Source of the DNA: DASSCW01 sp036556695
Lineage (GTDB): Bacteria; Chloroflexota; Limnocylindria; QHBO01
NCBI GenBank assembly: GCA_036556695.1
Contig: DATBIY010000089.1
Location: 1 to 10,929, forward strand
Length of the DNA stretch: 10,929 nucleotides
Direction: 5' to 3'
In this document: positions 1 through 5,682 of the stretch, piece by piece
How the letters are laid out: each line of letters opens with the position of its first letter
Position numbering within the stretch: position 1 is the stretch's first letter
The notes under the pieces: model-generated
Databases searched by the model: none
Told to the model about the DNA's origin: nothing
The model's input: the letters and a program-made list of their open reading frames with translations, nothing else
Made by a program: the position numbers and the translations under genes

Positions 1-157
1 GCTGTGGCAGGCCAGCTTCTTCTACCTGGCCAACCGCGGCATCCTGCTGCCGCCCGGACCGGACGATCAGTGGACGCTCTCGGTGCAGCACACCGATGAG
101 GAGATCGAGCGCCACGTGGCCGTGTTCCGTGACTTCGCCCAGGAGATCGCCGGCTAG
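1..157 (+). CDS. HemL-like class III aminotransferase, C-terminal fragment (cut by window edge)
   Basis: Only the last 51 codons are visible, read from base 2 to the TAG at 155-157. They encode a C-terminus with the order 'NRGILLPP ... LSVQHTDEEIER'. This matches the end of glutamate-1-semialdehyde 2,1-aminomutase and related PLP-dependent class III aminotransferases, which finish with a 'RGVxLPP' strand, an 'S..HT.EDI' segment and a terminal helix. HemL converts glutamate-1-semialdehyde to 5-aminolevulinate for tetrapyrrole synthesis in the cytoplasm, but other members of this fold share the tail, so the substrate is not settled. The PLP lysine lies outside the window. The next gene starts 18 nt downstream with its own Shine-Dalgarno, so the two are probably co-transcribed. 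Confidence 0.7.
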   Translation, partial: LWQASFFYLANRGILLPPGPDDQWTLSVQHTDEEIERHVAVFRDFAQEIAG

Positions 158-175
158 CGCATCAGGGAGGTCGAT

Positions 176-1042
176 ATGCTCGAACGCACCGCCAGGCCGC
201 TCGCCGGCCTGTGGAACGGCATCGCCAACGTATCCGGAGCGTTCTACCGAGCGCTCGGTGGGCCGGGGCGCCTGCTGCAGGACTTCCTGAACGGCTCCTG
301 GCTGGGCCACGCCCTGCACCCGGTGCTGACCGACGTGGTCGTCGGCGGCGCGACCATGGTCATCTTTCTCGACATCCTGCGGGTCTTCTTCGGGGTGACC
401 GGCCTGGAGGACGCGACCACCTGGACGCTCGGGCTATCCATGCTGGCCGGGGTTGGGGCGATCGTGACCGGGCTGACCGATTTCAAGGACACCGGCACCG
501 GCGACGAGCGGAACGTGGCCGGCCTGCACGGCGCGATCAACATCGTGGCGGTGGTGATCTTCGCCGTCTCCTTCTTCCAGCGGCTGGGCGGCGGCCACGA
601 TGCCGCGTTCTGGGTGGCGGTGATCGCCTACCTTGTGGTTTCGGTAGGCGCCTATATCGGCGGCCACGTGGTCTTCAAGCACGGCTACATGGTCAACCAC
701 AACGCTTTCGCCCGCGGCAAGAAGGCGCGTGAGTTCACCCCCCTCATGGCCGCCGCCGAGCTGGCGGAGGCCACGCCCACCAAGGTGAGCCTGGGGGCAA
801 CGGCGCTGGTCGTGGTGCGGCGTGGTGACGTGGTCTTCGCCCTGAAGGAGACATGCTCGCACGCCGGCGGGCCGCTGTCCGAGGGGCGGCTGGAGGGCGA
901 CACCATCCAGTGCCCGTGGCACTACTCCGTCTTCCGGCTCTCCGATGGCGCGGTGCGCCACGGTCCGGCCACCTCGCGACAGGTGGCGTATCGGGCGCGG
1001 ATCAACGCGGGCCAGGTGGAGGTCCAGGGCCCGATCGAGTAG
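176..1042 (+). CDS. Membrane-anchored DUF2231-Rieske [2Fe-2S] fusion protein
   Basis: The 288-residue protein has two parts. Residues about 35-180 form a four-helix membrane domain of the DUF2231 type: 'GHALHPVLTDVVVGG' near 44-58 with two histidines, hydrophobic segments at about 52-72, 84-100, 118-135 and 144-165, and further His around 163-175. Residues about 200-288 are a Rieske domain with ligands C227, H229, C246 and H249, spaced C-x-H-x16-C-x2-H ('CSHAGG' and 'CPWH'). The extra disulfide cysteines of cytochrome bc1-type Rieske proteins are absent, so it resembles dioxygenase-ferredoxin Rieske domains. It should be a membrane-tethered one-electron carrier; the partner is unknown and no oxygenase lies nearby. 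The ATG at 176 has GGGAGG (165-170) five bases upstream. The domain calls are strong; the role is inferred. Confidence 0.88.
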   Translation: MLERTARPLAGLWNGIANVSGAFYRALGGPGRLLQDFLNGSWLGHALHPVLTDVVVGGATMVIFLDILRVFFGVTGLEDATTWTLGLSMLAGVGAIVTGLTDFKDTGTGDERNVAGLHGAINIVAVVIFAVSFFQRLGGGHDAAFWVAVIAYLVVSVGAYIGGHVVFKHGYMVNHNAFARGKKAREFTPLMAAAELAEATPTKVSLGATALVVVRRGDVVFALKETCSHAGGPLSEGRLEGDTIQCPWHYSVFRLSDGAVRHGPATSRQVAYRARINAGQVEVQGPIE

Positions 1043-1108
1043 ACAGGTCGCCGGCCGGCGCGATATCGGCAGATTCATACGAGGCGCGCACGAAGTGCGG
1101 ACTTCGCC

Positions 1109-1210
1109 CCGAAATGGCCCGTTTCGGCGGCTTATGCGGCTCTGAAACGGCATTAGCCGCTGAAATGGGCGCACAGCCGAGCTCATGCGCACCTGAAACG
1201 ACATTTGCCG
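1109..1210. repeat. Two imperfect tandem copies of a 51-nt unit
   Basis: Units 1109-1159 and 1160-1210 align without gaps at about 33 of 51 positions. Each unit contains two GAAA-bearing motifs: one starting CCGAAATGG or CTGAAATGG (1109, 1160) and one reading CTGAAACGGCATTAGCCG (1142-1159) or CTGAAACGACATTTGCCG (1193-1210), identical at 16 of 18 bases. Motif starts at 1109, 1142, 1160 and 1193 give a 33/18/33 spacing. The first unit also contains the inverted repeat CCGAAA/TTTCGG (1109-1114 with 1122-1127) and GCGGCT/AGCCGC (1136-1141 with 1155-1160). Function unknown. Confidence 0.6.
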
Positions 1211-1241
1211 ATGTCCGGGGCGGCACAGCCGGGCGACATCG
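1209..1241. repeat. Inverted repeat with 7-bp perfect arms
   Basis: CGATGTC at 1209-1215 is the exact reverse complement of GACATCG at 1235-1241, and an inner CGG/CCG pair can extend the stem with an asymmetric loop. The same ATGTC arm (1211-1215) can instead pair with GACAT at 1200-1204, giving two mutually exclusive hairpins. There is no run of T after either, so it is not an obvious intrinsic terminator. Confidence 0.45.
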
Positions 1242-1304
1242 AGGCGAACCCAGGCGGCACCGAAGCCGCGCGAGCCGATATCGGACTGCTGGCCACTGAT
1301 TCGG

Positions 1305-1310
1305 TATGCT
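1305..1310 (+). promoter_or_regulatory. Possible -10 element for the acyl-CoA dehydrogenase operon
   Basis: TATGCT matches the TAnnnT form of the -10 box and sits 47 bases before the GTG start at 1358. The only -35 candidate, TCGGAC at 1281-1286 with an 18-bp spacer, is weak and overlaps the 10-bp palindrome CCGATATCGG (1275-1284), which could be an operator for a dimeric regulator. Inferred only from sequence. Confidence 0.35.
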
Positions 1311-1357
1311 CATGGGGCCGCAACTCGCCCCGCCGGGAACCCGTTGACGAGGACCGC

Positions 1358-2530
1358 GTGACCTACCTGCCGACCGCCGAGCACGACGAGCTGCGTTCCG
1401 TGGTGCGCGAGCTCGCCGAGGAGCGGATCGCGCCGCGCGCCGCCGAGATCGACGTAAAGGCGGAGTTCCCGTGGGACCTCAAGGAGCTGCTCGCCCAGCA
1501 GGACCTGCTGGGGACGGGCTTCGAGGAGAAGCACGGCGGGACGAACTTGGACACCATGGGCCAGTGCATCGTGGCCGAGGAGATCGCGCGGGCGGACGCG
1601 ACCACCAGCCTGATCCCCATCGTCCAGAAGCTGGGCGCGCTGCCGATCCTGCTGGCCGGGAATGACGAGCAGAAGGACCGATACATCCCGCGCCTGGCCT
1701 CCGGGGAGTGGCTCATCGCCTTCGCCCTGACCGAGGCTGCCGCCGGCAGCGACGTGGCCAGCAACCGCATGCGCGCCCGCCTCGAGGGCGATTGCTACGT
1801 GCTCAACGGCAGCAAGCGCTTCATCACCCACGGCAGCGTGGCCAACGTGCTGACCGTGTTCGCCATCACCGATCCGGACGCCGGCGGCCGCAAGGGCATG
1901 AGCGCCTTCATCGTCGAGACTGATACACCCGGCTTCGCCGCCCCGCGGGTCGAGCACAAGATGGGCGTTCGCGGCTCGCCCACCGCCGAGCTGACCTTCG
2001 ACGACGTGCGCGTCCCGGTCGAGAACCTCCTGGGCGCCGAGGGCGACGGGTTCAAGATCGCGATGGGCACGCTCGACCGCTCGCGGCTGGCCATCGCCGC
2101 GCAGGCGGTCGGCATCGCGCAGGGCGCCATCGACCAGGCGACGCGCTATGCGGCGGACCGCCGCCAGTTCGACCAGCGGGTGATCGACTTCGAGGGCATC
2201 CAGTTCGTGCTGGCGGACATGGCAAGCCAGACCGAGGCGGCACGCGCCCTGGTCTACGCCGCCGCGGCGCGGGTGGACGCCAATGCATCGGACCTGCCGT
2301 ACTGGACCTCATCGGCCAAGCTGGTGGCCGGCGACACCGCCATGCGGGTGACGACCGATGCGGTGCAGATCCTGGGCGGGTACGGCTACATCACCGAGTA
2401 CCCGGTGGAGCGGATGATGCGCGACGCCAAGATCACCCAGCTCTACGAGGGCACCCAGCAGATCCAGCGCCTGATCGTGGCCCGCCAGCTGCTCCGTCGA
2501 GCCGGCGTGTCCGGGTCTGGCCGGGGATAG
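1358..2530 (+). CDS. Acyl-CoA dehydrogenase (FAD-dependent)
   Basis: This 390-residue flavoenzyme should introduce the alpha-beta double bond into an acyl-CoA and hand electrons to ETF, in line with the etfBA genes that follow. Both family signatures are present: 'LTEAAAGSDVAS' at about 124-135 and 'QILGGYGY..EYPVERMMRD' at about 337-356. The catalytic glutamate is E364 in 'YEGTQQIQ', the position used by short- and branched-chain acyl-CoA dehydrogenases. Length is typical (about 380-390). The start is set at GTG 1358, with GAGGA (1349-1353) four bases upstream, because the product then begins at the usual N-terminal helix; the open frame reaching back to 1205 adds 51 residues without family resemblance. 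Acyl-chain specificity (butyryl, isovaleryl, 2-methylbutyryl or other) cannot be read here. It is the first gene of a probable four-gene operon. Confidence 0.93.
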   Translation: MTYLPTAEHDELRSVVRELAEERIAPRAAEIDVKAEFPWDLKELLAQQDLLGTGFEEKHGGTNLDTMGQCIVAEEIARADATTSLIPIVQKLGALPILLAGNDEQKDRYIPRLASGEWLIAFALTEAAAGSDVASNRMRARLEGDCYVLNGSKRFITHGSVANVLTVFAITDPDAGGRKGMSAFIVETDTPGFAAPRVEHKMGVRGSPTAELTFDDVRVPVENLLGAEGDGFKIAMGTLDRSRLAIAAQAVGIAQGAIDQATRYAADRRQFDQRVIDFEGIQFVLADMASQTEAARALVYAAAARVDANASDLPYWTSSAKLVAGDTAMRVTTDAVQILGGYGYITEYPVERMMRDAKITQLYEGTQQIQRLIVARQLLRRAGVSGSGRG

Positions 2531-2549
2531 CAGGAGAACCGAAGCCAGC

Positions 2550-3332
2550 GTGAAGATCGTCGTCACCGTCAAGCAGGTGCCCGCCACCACGGCGGAGAAG
2601 CGCTACACCGCCGATATGCGGCTCGACCGGGCATCGGCCGAGTCGATCATCAACCCCCTGGACGAGTACGCCATCGAGCAGGCGCTGCGGCTCCAGGAGT
2701 CCGGCGCCGCGGATTCGGTGGCGTATCTGTCCATGGGCCCGGAATCCGCGGCCGAGGCACTGCGCCGCGCACTGGCCATGGGCGGGGATGAGGCCTACCT
2801 GGTGACCGATGACGCCCTGGCGGGCGCGGACGAGTGGGCGACCGCCCGGGTCCTGGCGGCGGCCCTGGACAAGCTGGCGCCCGACGTGGCGCTGATGGGC
2901 ATGGCCTCCGATGACGCCCGGGGCTCTCTGGTTCCCGGCGCGGTGGCCGCCATCCGCGGCCTGCCGCTGCTGTCGTACGGCTCGGAGCTTTCCCTGGCCG
3001 ATGGCGCCGCGCGCATCCGCCGCCTGACGGCGGCCGGCTTCGATATCGTGGAGGCGCCCCTGCCGCTGGTGGCCAGCGTCACCGACCAGGTGGGGGAGCC
3101 ACGCTACGCCAGCCTGAAGGGCATCATGGCAGCCAAGCGGAAGCCGCTGGAGACGTGGTCGCTGGCGGACATCGGCCTTGACCCGGCGTCTTTGCATGGC
3201 GCGGCGCTGACGCGGGTGGTCGAAACGCGGCCGCCGGAGGAAAAGCCGCCCACCGAGCGCATCGAGAACATGGGCGCTGATGAAACGGCGGCAAGGATCG
3301 CCGACTGGCTGGCAGCGAGGAAGCTGATATGA
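2550..3332 (+). CDS. etfB: Electron transfer flavoprotein, beta subunit
   Basis: The 260-residue product has the EtfB N-terminal fold 'MKIVVTVKQVP' and the conserved segment 'NPLDEYAIEQALRL' at 35-48. Near the C-terminal third it has 'TAAGFDIVEAPLPLVASVTD' at 160-179, 'EPRYASLKGIMAAKRKP' at 183-199 and 'IGLDP' at 208-212, all characteristic of the family. EtfB binds AMP and, with EtfA, forms a soluble heterodimer that accepts electrons from acyl-CoA dehydrogenases and delivers them to ETF:quinone oxidoreductase. The GTG at 2550 lies 19 nt after the dehydrogenase stop; AGGAGA at 2532-2537 is the likely ribosome site, though its 12-nt spacing is long. The stop overlaps the etfA start as ATGA, indicating translational coupling. 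No ETF:quinone oxidoreductase gene is visible here. Confidence 0.93.
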   Translation: MKIVVTVKQVPATTAEKRYTADMRLDRASAESIINPLDEYAIEQALRLQESGAADSVAYLSMGPESAAEALRRALAMGGDEAYLVTDDALAGADEWATARVLAAALDKLAPDVALMGMASDDARGSLVPGAVAAIRGLPLLSYGSELSLADGAARIRRLTAAGFDIVEAPLPLVASVTDQVGEPRYASLKGIMAAKRKPLETWSLADIGLDPASLHGAALTRVVETRPPEEKPPTERIENMGADETAARIADWLAARKLI

Positions 3333-4312
3333 GCAACGACATCGCCTTCCTCGCCGAGTTCGCCGACGGCCAGCCGTCGCGCAGCGCCCTGGAGCTGGCG
3401 GCCGGAGCCGCCGACCTGGCCGCGGCCGGCGGTGGTGCGGCGGTGGCCCTGGCCTACGGGCGTGGCGCCGCTTCGGGCGCCGCGGGGCTGGGAGCTGCCG
3501 GGGCCGCGCGGGCGGTGGTGCTGGGCGACGGCGAGGCGCCGGCCATCAACTTTGCCGCCGCGGCCGCAGCGGCGGTGCGCGCGGCGGAGCCGCTGGCGCT
3601 GCTGGCGCCGGCTTCGCCGAACGGCCGCGACCTGGCGGCCGCCCTGGTCGGGCTGCTGGAGCTGCCCGCCTTCGGGCCGGTCCGCGCGGTCAGCGTGGAG
3701 GGCGGCAAGCTACGGACCGAGATGGCCACGCTCCAGGGGACCGTGATCACCGTCTCGGAGCCAGCGGATGACGCGCCCCAGCCGGCGGTGGTGCTTGCCC
3801 TCGCCAATACGTTCACTCCCCGCGAGGGCGGCAGCGGCACGGCCGAGGTCAGCCAGGCGCCAGCGGCCGATTCCGGGGCGTTCGGCAAGGCGCGGGTCGT
3901 CGAGTCGCATCCGGCCGAGGCCGCCGTGGCCAACCTCGAGGAGGCGACCGTGATCGTTGCCGGCGGCCGCGGCGTCGGCAGCGCGGAGGGATTCGGGCCG
4001 CTGCAGGAGCTGGCGGATGCGCTGGGTGGCGCAGTTGGTGCAAGCCGCGCCGCGGCCGACGCCGGCTGGGTGCCCTACCAGCTGCAGATCGGCCAGACCG
4101 GCAAGGTCGTAAAGCCGTCGCTCTACCTGGGCATCGGCATCAGTGGTGCCATCCAGCACCGGGTCGGCATGCAGACCGCGGAGCACGTGGTGGCCATCAA
4201 CAAGGATCCGGACGCACCAATCGGCGAGTTTGCGGACCTTTTCGTGGTGGGGGACCTGTTCGCGATAGTACCGAAGCTCACTGACGAGATCCGTCAGCGC
4301 AAGGCAAGATAG
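3329..4312 (+). CDS. etfA: Electron transfer flavoprotein, alpha subunit
   Basis: The 327-residue product ends in the EtfA FAD-binding domain (about 206-327). It shows 'VAGGRGVGS' at about 210-218, 'ASRAAADAGWVP' at 238-249, 'QIGQTGK' at 253-259 and 'LYLGIGISGAIQH' at 265-277, followed by 'VVAINKD' at 287-293. The signature position usually Ala in 'LYIA.GISG' is Gly268, a mild deviation. The first 200 residues are the less conserved N-terminal domain, here very rich in Ala and Gly (for example residues 31-62 and 76-84). The ATG overlaps the etfB TGA by four bases (ATGA, 3329-3332), so EtfA should be made stoichiometrically with EtfB. Together they carry electrons from the upstream acyl-CoA dehydrogenase. 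Confidence 0.94.
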   Translation: MSNDIAFLAEFADGQPSRSALELAAGAADLAAAGGGAAVALAYGRGAASGAAGLGAAGAARAVVLGDGEAPAINFAAAAAAAVRAAEPLALLAPASPNGRDLAAALVGLLELPAFGPVRAVSVEGGKLRTEMATLQGTVITVSEPADDAPQPAVVLALANTFTPREGGSGTAEVSQAPAADSGAFGKARVVESHPAEAAVANLEEATVIVAGGRGVGSAEGFGPLQELADALGGAVGASRAAADAGWVPYQLQIGQTGKVVKPSLYLGIGISGAIQHRVGMQTAEHVVAINKDPDAPIGEFADLFVVGDLFAIVPKLTDEIRQRKAR

Positions 4313-4317
4313 CGCCG

Positions 4318-4902
4318 ATGCACCCGCCCGCCCGCCTGCCGCTGCCCCTTGTCCTGGCTGCGTTGACGCCCCTTTTCGTGCCCGCCGGCTTCCTGATCGG
4401 ACGCCGCGGCCGACGCCGGCCGATGGGCTCCGGCAAGGAGCTCAAGGCCTATCGCGACGAGCTGAACACGCACACCGCGCGCATCGACGAACGGTTGGCC
4501 GGCGCGGCCGAGACCATCGATGCGCTCCGGCGCCGCGCCGTGGACGTGGACGAGGCGGTGCGCACCCTGCAGGCCGAGGAGGACGAGCTCGATGCCCGCT
4601 CCCAGGATCTGCAGGGCATGCTCGCGCCGGAGGAGCTGCATGGGCTGCACATGGAGTACGAGGCCAACCTCGAGCGGGCGCTGCGCGGCATCGTCACCGC
4701 CGAGCGCGGCTGCGCGATCACCAAGCTGCCGCATCGCCCGCCGGATGACGAGGAGCCGTTCAACTACTGGAAGCGCGCCCACGCCAACATCGTCCACGCC
4801 CGCCTGCGGATGCAGGAGGTCGTGGAGGTACTCCTCGCCTGGGAGCCCGGTAGGCGCGCCGAGGTCAGCGTCACCACCCGCCTGCATCGCGACGCGTTCT
4901 AG
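4318..4902 (+). CDS. Uncharacterised protein with N-terminal membrane segment and coiled coil
   Basis: I do not recognise a family. The 194-residue product begins with a hydrophobic stretch (about residues 8-28), followed by an Arg-rich cluster (29-34, 'RRGRRR'), consistent with one membrane anchor and a cytoplasmic remainder. Residues about 40-120 are a charged, heptad-like helix likely to form a coiled coil. The C-terminal part (about 125-175) has 'ERGCAITKLPHRPPDDEEPF', 'YWKRAHANIVHARLRMQEV' and two candidate metal or active-site residues (C132, H139), but no known motif. It starts 5 nt after etfA stops, so it is probably the last gene of the acd-etfBA operon, with no strong Shine-Dalgarno. 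A start at ATG 4423 would remove the membrane segment. Its partnership with ETF is inferred only from position. Confidence 0.72.
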   Translation: MHPPARLPLPLVLAALTPLFVPAGFLIGRRGRRRPMGSGKELKAYRDELNTHTARIDERLAGAAETIDALRRRAVDVDEAVRTLQAEEDELDARSQDLQGMLAPEELHGLHMEYEANLERALRGIVTAERGCAITKLPHRPPDDEEPFNYWKRAHANIVHARLRMQEVVEVLLAWEPGRRAEVSVTTRLHRDAF

Positions 4903-4913
4903 CCACGTCGGTT

Positions 4914-5001
4914 CGGCCAGCCCCTATCGGCGGCCAAGCCCTGTCGGCGTATCACTGCCCTATCGGCGGCCAGCCCTACCCCGACGGAGTATCACTGCCC
5001 T
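4914..5001. repeat. Interleaved short direct repeats
   Basis: CCCTATCGGCGGCCA occurs exactly at 4922-4936 and 4958-4972 (36 nt apart). GTATCACTGCCCT occurs exactly at 4949-4961 and 4989-5001 (40 nt apart). CGGCCAGCCC is also seen at 4914-4923 and again around 4968-4976. The block reads as two diverged copies of a unit of about 36-40 nt. Unequal spacing and low copy number argue against CRISPR. Confidence 0.65.
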
Positions 5002-5057
5002 GTCATGAAAACGACCTGTTGGGCTGGAAACACGCCGGCTTCATGACCCCGGGTCAT
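5002..5057. repeat. Inverted repeats (8-bp and 7-bp arms)
   Basis: GTCATGAA at 5002-5009 is the perfect reverse complement of TTCATGAC at 5040-5047, with 30 nt between. The right arm overlaps a second palindrome, ATGACCC-C-GGGTCAT, at 5043-5057. The short centre of the latter suits a dimeric DNA-binding protein better than an RNA hairpin. No regulator is identified. Confidence 0.5.
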
Positions 5058-5147
5058 TTCCGTGGCGCATTTCCGGCCGATCACGTCATTTCCATTACTG
5101 CCCCGTTATGGGCAGCGGGACGGAGGGCTAGCTGGCCCTAGATGTTG

Positions 5148-5156
5148 TGGTATGAT
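5148..5156 (+). promoter_or_regulatory. Extended -10 promoter element for nrdR-dcd
   Basis: TGG followed by TATGAT (5151-5156) fits an extended -10 element, TGn-TATnAT. It lies 50 bases before the TTG start of nrdR, leaving a leader of about 43 nt that contains a small inverted repeat CACCA-C-TGGTG and the ribosome site GGGGAG (5190-5195). No recognisable -35 box was found, as expected for extended -10 promoters. Confidence 0.5.
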
Positions 5157-5206
5157 TCGCGACGGTACCACCACTGGTGTAGTCCGCACGGGGAGCATCG
5201 AACCGC

Positions 5207-5680
5207 TTGCGCTGTCCACGCTGCAACACGGACGGGACGCGAGTCATCGACTCGCGGGACCTGGAGTCGGGGAGCACCATTCGCCGCCGGCGCGAGTGCG
5301 AGACCTGTGCGTATCGGTTCACCACCTACGAACGCCCGGAGGGCGCGCGGCTGACGGTCATCAAGCGCGACGGCACGCGCCAGGACTTCGACCGCACCAA
5401 GCTGCTGGGCGGGCTGCTGCGCGCTTTGGAGAAGCGGCCGGTGACCATCGCGCGCGCCGAGCAGGCGGTGGATGACATCGAAAGTTCCCTGCGCGCACGC
5501 GGCGAGCAGGAGGTCACCTCCAAGGAGATCGGCCGCCTGGCGACGGAGGCGCTGCGCGATATCGACCAGCTGGCGTACATCCGTTTTGCATCGGTGTATC
5601 ACTCCTACGAGGACATCGGCACCCTGAAGCGCGAGGTCGATCGGCTCATTGGCGAGCGCGTGACCGGCGCAGAGGAGTAG
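5207..5680 (+). CDS. nrdR: Transcriptional repressor NrdR
   Basis: The 157-residue product is a full-length NrdR, the ATP/dATP-sensing repressor of ribonucleotide reductase genes. The N-terminal zinc ribbon has C3 and C6 ('MRCPRC') and C31 and C34 ('CETC'), followed by the family hallmark 'RFTTYER' at 37-43. The ATP-cone domain covers about 49-139, with 'VIKRDGTRQDFDRTKL' at 51-66 and 'AYIRFASVYHSYEDI' at 123-137. The start is TTG at 5207, because 'MRCPxC' is the invariant N-terminus and no ATG or GTG gives it; GGGGAG at 5190-5195 is eleven bases upstream. It is followed after 2 nt by dcd, so both belong to one dNTP-related transcript. I saw no NrdR-box pair (16-bp AT-rich palindromes) upstream, and no reductase gene is in the window. 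Confidence 0.96.
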   Translation: MRCPRCNTDGTRVIDSRDLESGSTIRRRRECETCAYRFTTYERPEGARLTVIKRDGTRQDFDRTKLLGGLLRALEKRPVTIARAEQAVDDIESSLRARGEQEVTSKEIGRLATEALRDIDQLAYIRFASVYHSYEDIGTLKREVDRLIGERVTGAEE

Positions 5681-5682
5681 CG

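Larger units (their letters stand above)
1043..1357. other. Intergenic region with palindromes and short repeats, no convincing gene
   Basis: This 315-bp spacer separates the Rieske gene from the acyl-CoA dehydrogenase. It holds a 12-bp perfect palindrome CGCCGGCCGGCG at 1049-1060, a hairpin CGAAGT-gcgg-ACTTCG at 1091-1106, the 51-nt repeat pair at 1109-1210, an inverted repeat at 1209-1241, and two copies of CGATATCGG at 1061-1069 and 1276-1284. An open frame runs through 1205-1357 into the downstream gene but has no family resemblance and is not called coding. Confidence 0.75.
4903..5206. other. Repeat- and palindrome-rich spacer upstream of nrdR
   Basis: This 304-bp stretch carries no convincing gene. 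It divides into a direct-repeat block (4914-5001), an inverted-repeat block (5002-5093) and the nrdR promoter and leader (about 5128-5206). No canonical intrinsic terminator for the preceding operon was found, although several hairpins could stop or slow polymerase. Confidence 0.75.

Noticed and set aside
1049..1106. Intrinsic terminator after the Rieske gene
   Set aside because: GC-rich palindrome and hairpin are present, but neither is followed by a T tract. They are reported as structures only.
434..1204. Minus-strand open frame across the Rieske gene
   Set aside because: Low-complexity Arg/Gly/His-rich product opposite a gene with complete Fe-S ligands, so it is a compositional shadow.
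1109..1210. CRISPR array
   Set aside because: Only two diverged units, no constant repeat with unique spacers and no cas genes. The same holds for 4914-5001.
1205..1357. N-terminal extension of acyl-CoA dehydrogenase
   Set aside because: The added 51 residues have no family similarity and overlap inverted repeats and the possible promoter. The GTG at 1358 with GAGGA gives the normal length.
5101..5206. NrdR boxes controlling nrdR itself
   Set aside because: No 16-bp AT-rich palindromes of the NrdR-box type were found, only a short CACCA-C-TGGTG inverted repeat.
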